Below the pieces are notes generated by a model that did not search any database, was not told the DNA's origin, and saw only the letters and a program-made list of their open reading frames with translations. The position numbers were made by a program, and so were the translations under genes. A stretch of 7,221 nt of DNA from Verrucomicrobiales bacterium. Lineage in GTDB: Bacteria; Verrucomicrobiota; Verrucomicrobiia; Verrucomicrobiales; Akkermansiaceae. Positions within the stretch are counted from its first letter, which is position 1. The number at the start of each line of letters is the position of its first letter. Below are positions 5,662-7,221 of the stretch, in pieces. The stretch is from positions 1-7,221 of the forward strand of contig DMYM01000153.1 of NCBI GenBank assembly GCA_003483645.1, given 5' to 3'.

Positions 5662-6708
5662 ATGCCCGATGTTCTCCCCGTGCCCAAACCTGTCGCCACC
5701 CGACACGCCCTGCGTAACGTCCGGGCCTTCCGCAGCGCACTCCTCCGCTGGTTCGACCAATGCGGCGCAGACTATCCCTGGCGGCAAACCACCGACCCCT
5801 ACGCCATCCTGATCTCCGAGGTCATGCTTCAGCAGACCACCATCGGCGCGGTGATCCAGAATCGCCGCTTCGAGCGCTTTCTCGAGGAATTCCCTGACCT
5901 GAGCGCCCTCGCCAGGGCCTCCGAGAGCGAACTGCTCCGCAGCTGGGAAGGCCTCGGCTACTACAACCGTGTGCGTAATCTGCAAAAGACCGCCCGCACG
6001 ATCCTCGAAAACCATGGTGGAGTATTTCCAGCCGACCCCCGGGTTCTGGAATCTCTCCCCGGCATCGGTCGCTACACCGCCGGCGCAGTGGCCAGCTTCG
6101 CCTTTGATCATCCCGCGCCGATTGTGGAAGCCAATATCACCCGCGTCCTGAGCCGCCTCTTCAGTTACAGTGAACCCATCGATACTCCCGGCAGCCGCTC
6201 CCAACTCTGGTCCTGGGCAGAAGCCCTGCTCCCCCCCTGCAACGCGCGTGCCTTCAACTCCGCTTTCATGGAACTCGGACAGTCACACTGCTCCCCGCGG
6301 TCTCCTCATTGCCCGCAGTGTCCGGTCCACGATTTCTGCACCACCCGGGACCCCTCCACCCTTCCCTTCAAAAAGCCCCGGCGCCGCACCGAGGAGGTTG
6401 ACGAACATGTTCTCTTCGTGCGCAAGCGCAGCGGTCCCGTCCTCCTCGCCCGGGAAGAGGGCTCCCGCCGCAAGGGCCTGTGGAAGCTGCCCGAACGGAG
6501 TCACGACCAGCTGGCGGATTTCCCTCTCCTTGCCACGAGGAGGTACGACATCACCCACCACAAGGTGACCATGCGCATCTACCGCTGTCCCCTCTCCCAG
6601 CTTCCTCCCGCCTCCCGAGGCACCACCGAGGAATTCCACTGCTCCACGACCCTCCAGGACCTGCCCATGCCCTCCCCCTTCCGGAGAGCCCTCGCCGACC
6701 TCCTCTGA
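5662..6708 (+). CDS. mutY: Adenine DNA glycosylase MutY
   Basis: This base-excision repair enzyme removes adenine mispaired with 8-oxoguanine. The 348 residues match the family. Visible in order are YPWRQTTDPYAILISEVMLQQTT with catalytic Glu53; WEGLGYYNRVRNL (95-107); the helix-hairpin-helix LPGIGRYTAGAV (132-143); the 4Fe-4S cluster ligands Cys210, Cys217, Cys220 and Cys226 in the classic C-X6-C-X2-C-X5-C spacing; and a NUDIX-like C-terminal domain from about 245. That domain has GLWKLPE (272-278) and ITH at 297-299, where the 8-oxoG-sensing FSH loop of characterised MutY lies. The residue aligned with the catalytic Asp138 of E. coli MutY is Glu156 (IVEANITRV in place of ILDGNVKRV), with no alignment gap. 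ATG 5662 has no clear ribosome-binding site; GTG 5680 is a possible later start. It is divergent from rnhC with 36 bases between the starts. Confidence 0.93.
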   Translation: MPDVLPVPKPVATRHALRNVRAFRSALLRWFDQCGADYPWRQTTDPYAILISEVMLQQTTIGAVIQNRRFERFLEEFPDLSALARASESELLRSWEGLGYYNRVRNLQKTARTILENHGGVFPADPRVLESLPGIGRYTAGAVASFAFDHPAPIVEANITRVLSRLFSYSEPIDTPGSRSQLWSWAEALLPPCNARAFNSAFMELGQSHCSPRSPHCPQCPVHDFCTTRDPSTLPFKKPRRRTEEVDEHVLFVRKRSGPVLLAREEGSRRKGLWKLPERSHDQLADFPLLATRRYDITHHKVTMRIYRCPLSQLPPASRGTTEEFHCSTTLQDLPMPSPFRRALADLL

Positions 6709-6745
6709 ACTTCAAGCATCAGCCCCGCAACCTGTCCTTTTTCCC

Positions 6746-6766
6746 AGTGTTCTTTCATGTAACACT
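6746..6766 (+). repeat. Short inverted repeat between mutY and the dioxygenase gene
   Basis: AGTGTT (6746-6751) and AACACT (6761-6766) are exact reverse complements around a nine-base loop, ending eight bases before the dioxygenase ATG. The 66-base gap has no visible ribosome-binding site or T run. Six-base repeats occur readily by chance, so this could be an operator or nothing. Confidence 0.25.
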
Positions 6767-6774
6767 CCAAGCCC

Positions 6775-7221
6775 ATGAGACCCATCAATTCCGTCGTAAG
6801 TTGCCCAACCTGCCACCGCCGCAACTTTCTCCGCAGCGCCCTCGCAGGATCAGCCGCCCTCTTCACCGTGCCCGGCGCCCTGGCGGAGGCTCTCACCCGC
6901 ACGCCCCGGGACGTGGAGGGGCCTTTCTATCCCGACAACCTTCCCCTCGATACCGACAATGATCTCCTCGTCGTCAACGACAAGATTACTCCCGCGGTAG
7001 GTGCCGTGAGCTACCTTGGCGGCGTGGTGATGGACACCAGGGGCCAGCCGCTCCGCAATGCCGTCGTTGAGATCTGGCAGGTAGACAACCAGGGGATCTA
7101 CCTCCATTCCAAGGCCAACGGACAGGACAAGCGGGACAGGAACTTCCAGAGCTATGGACGCTTTCTCACCGGCTCCAGGGGTCAGTACCACTTCCGTACC
7201 ATCAAACCGCCTGCCTATCCC
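6775..7221 (+). CDS. Tat-exported intradiol ring-cleavage dioxygenase (partial)
   Basis: The gene starts with ATG 6775 and is still open at the window end after 149 codons, so its C-terminal part is missing. Residues 1-37 look like a Tat signal: HRRNFLR with twin arginines at 15-16, a hydrophobic stretch SALAGSAALFTVPG, and a likely cleavage site after ALA37. The mature part carries the intradiol dioxygenase hallmarks TPRDVEGPFYPDNLP (43-57), VVEIWQVDNQGIY (97-109) and YHFRTIKPPAYP (138-149). In protocatechuate 3,4-dioxygenase the tyrosine of the matching PGPYPW is the first iron ligand, equivalent here to Tyr148; the second tyrosine and two histidines would lie beyond the window. Family members open catechol-type rings between the hydroxyls using non-haem Fe(III). 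Export fits the Tat-dependent, PcaH-like subgroup found in many soil and water bacteria. Substrate is unknown. A Cys-X2-Cys pair (10 and 13) lies just before the twin arginines. Confidence 0.88.
   Translation, partial: MRPINSVVSCPTCHRRNFLRSALAGSAALFTVPGALAEALTRTPRDVEGPFYPDNLPLDTDNDLLVVNDKITPAVGAVSYLGGVVMDTRGQPLRNAVVEIWQVDNQGIYLHSKANGQDKRDRNFQSYGRFLTGSRGQYHFRTIKPPAYP

Noticed and set aside
5629..6204. N-terminal extension of the rnhC frame by 193 codons (MGAAAGSIDGF...)
   Set aside because: It lies wholly antisense to the well-supported mutY, has no RNase HIII similarity, and the protein is full length without it. Long open antisense frames are expected at this GC content.
6480..6962. 160-codon plus-strand frame overlapping the mutY end and dioxygenase start
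   Set aside because: It is an out-of-frame shadow rich in Pro, His, Arg and Ser, overlapping two genes with clear family motifs.

Overview
The window is a GC-rich piece of bacterial chromosome made mostly of housekeeping genes. The gene content suggests a Verrucomicrobia-like (PVC-group) bacterium. The clues are a ribonuclease HIII with a TBP-like N-terminal domain, an IHF/HU protein whose DNA-binding arm carries GRNPKNPGKDVPIPPR, an E. coli-type threonine synthase and homoserine kinase pair, and a membrane-anchored, proline-rich protein with a small C-terminal beta domain of a kind I associate with Verrucomicrobia and Planctomycetes. The taxonomic call is an inference from family knowledge; there is no rRNA or other marker here.

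Layout. Bases 1-131 (minus) are the first 43 codons of ileS. Divergent from it, 226-1005 (plus) encodes an unrecognised single-pass membrane protein. Convergent with that gene is a minus-strand block read from right to left: rnhC (5625-4702), an HU/IHF gene (4626-4294), a 275-base non-coding stretch with a branched inverted repeat, a short rlpA-like lipoprotein gene (4018-3509), thrB (3399-2452) and thrC (2374-1064). mutY (5662-6708, plus) is divergent from rnhC with only 36 bases between them. It is followed by a plus-strand gene for a Tat-exported intradiol dioxygenase that runs off the right edge.

Functions. thrB and thrC catalyse the last two steps from homoserine to threonine and lie in pathway order. 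rnhC and mutY both protect the genome, removing RNA from hybrids and adenine from 8-oxoG:A mispairs. The HU/IHF protein shapes the nucleoid, and the RlpA-like lipoprotein probably acts on peptidoglycan. ileS charges tRNA-Ile.

No mobile element, CRISPR array, tRNA or obvious new defence system is visible. The signals most worth a second look are around thrC: a 12-base perfect inverted repeat inside its first 17 codons, and a 13-codon, threonine-rich upstream reading frame that follows a purine-rich tract and is in frame with thrC. Others are an Asp-to-Glu change at the expected catalytic aspartate of MutY, an Asp-to-Gly change in the RlpA active-site set, and the branched inverted repeat upstream of rlpA.
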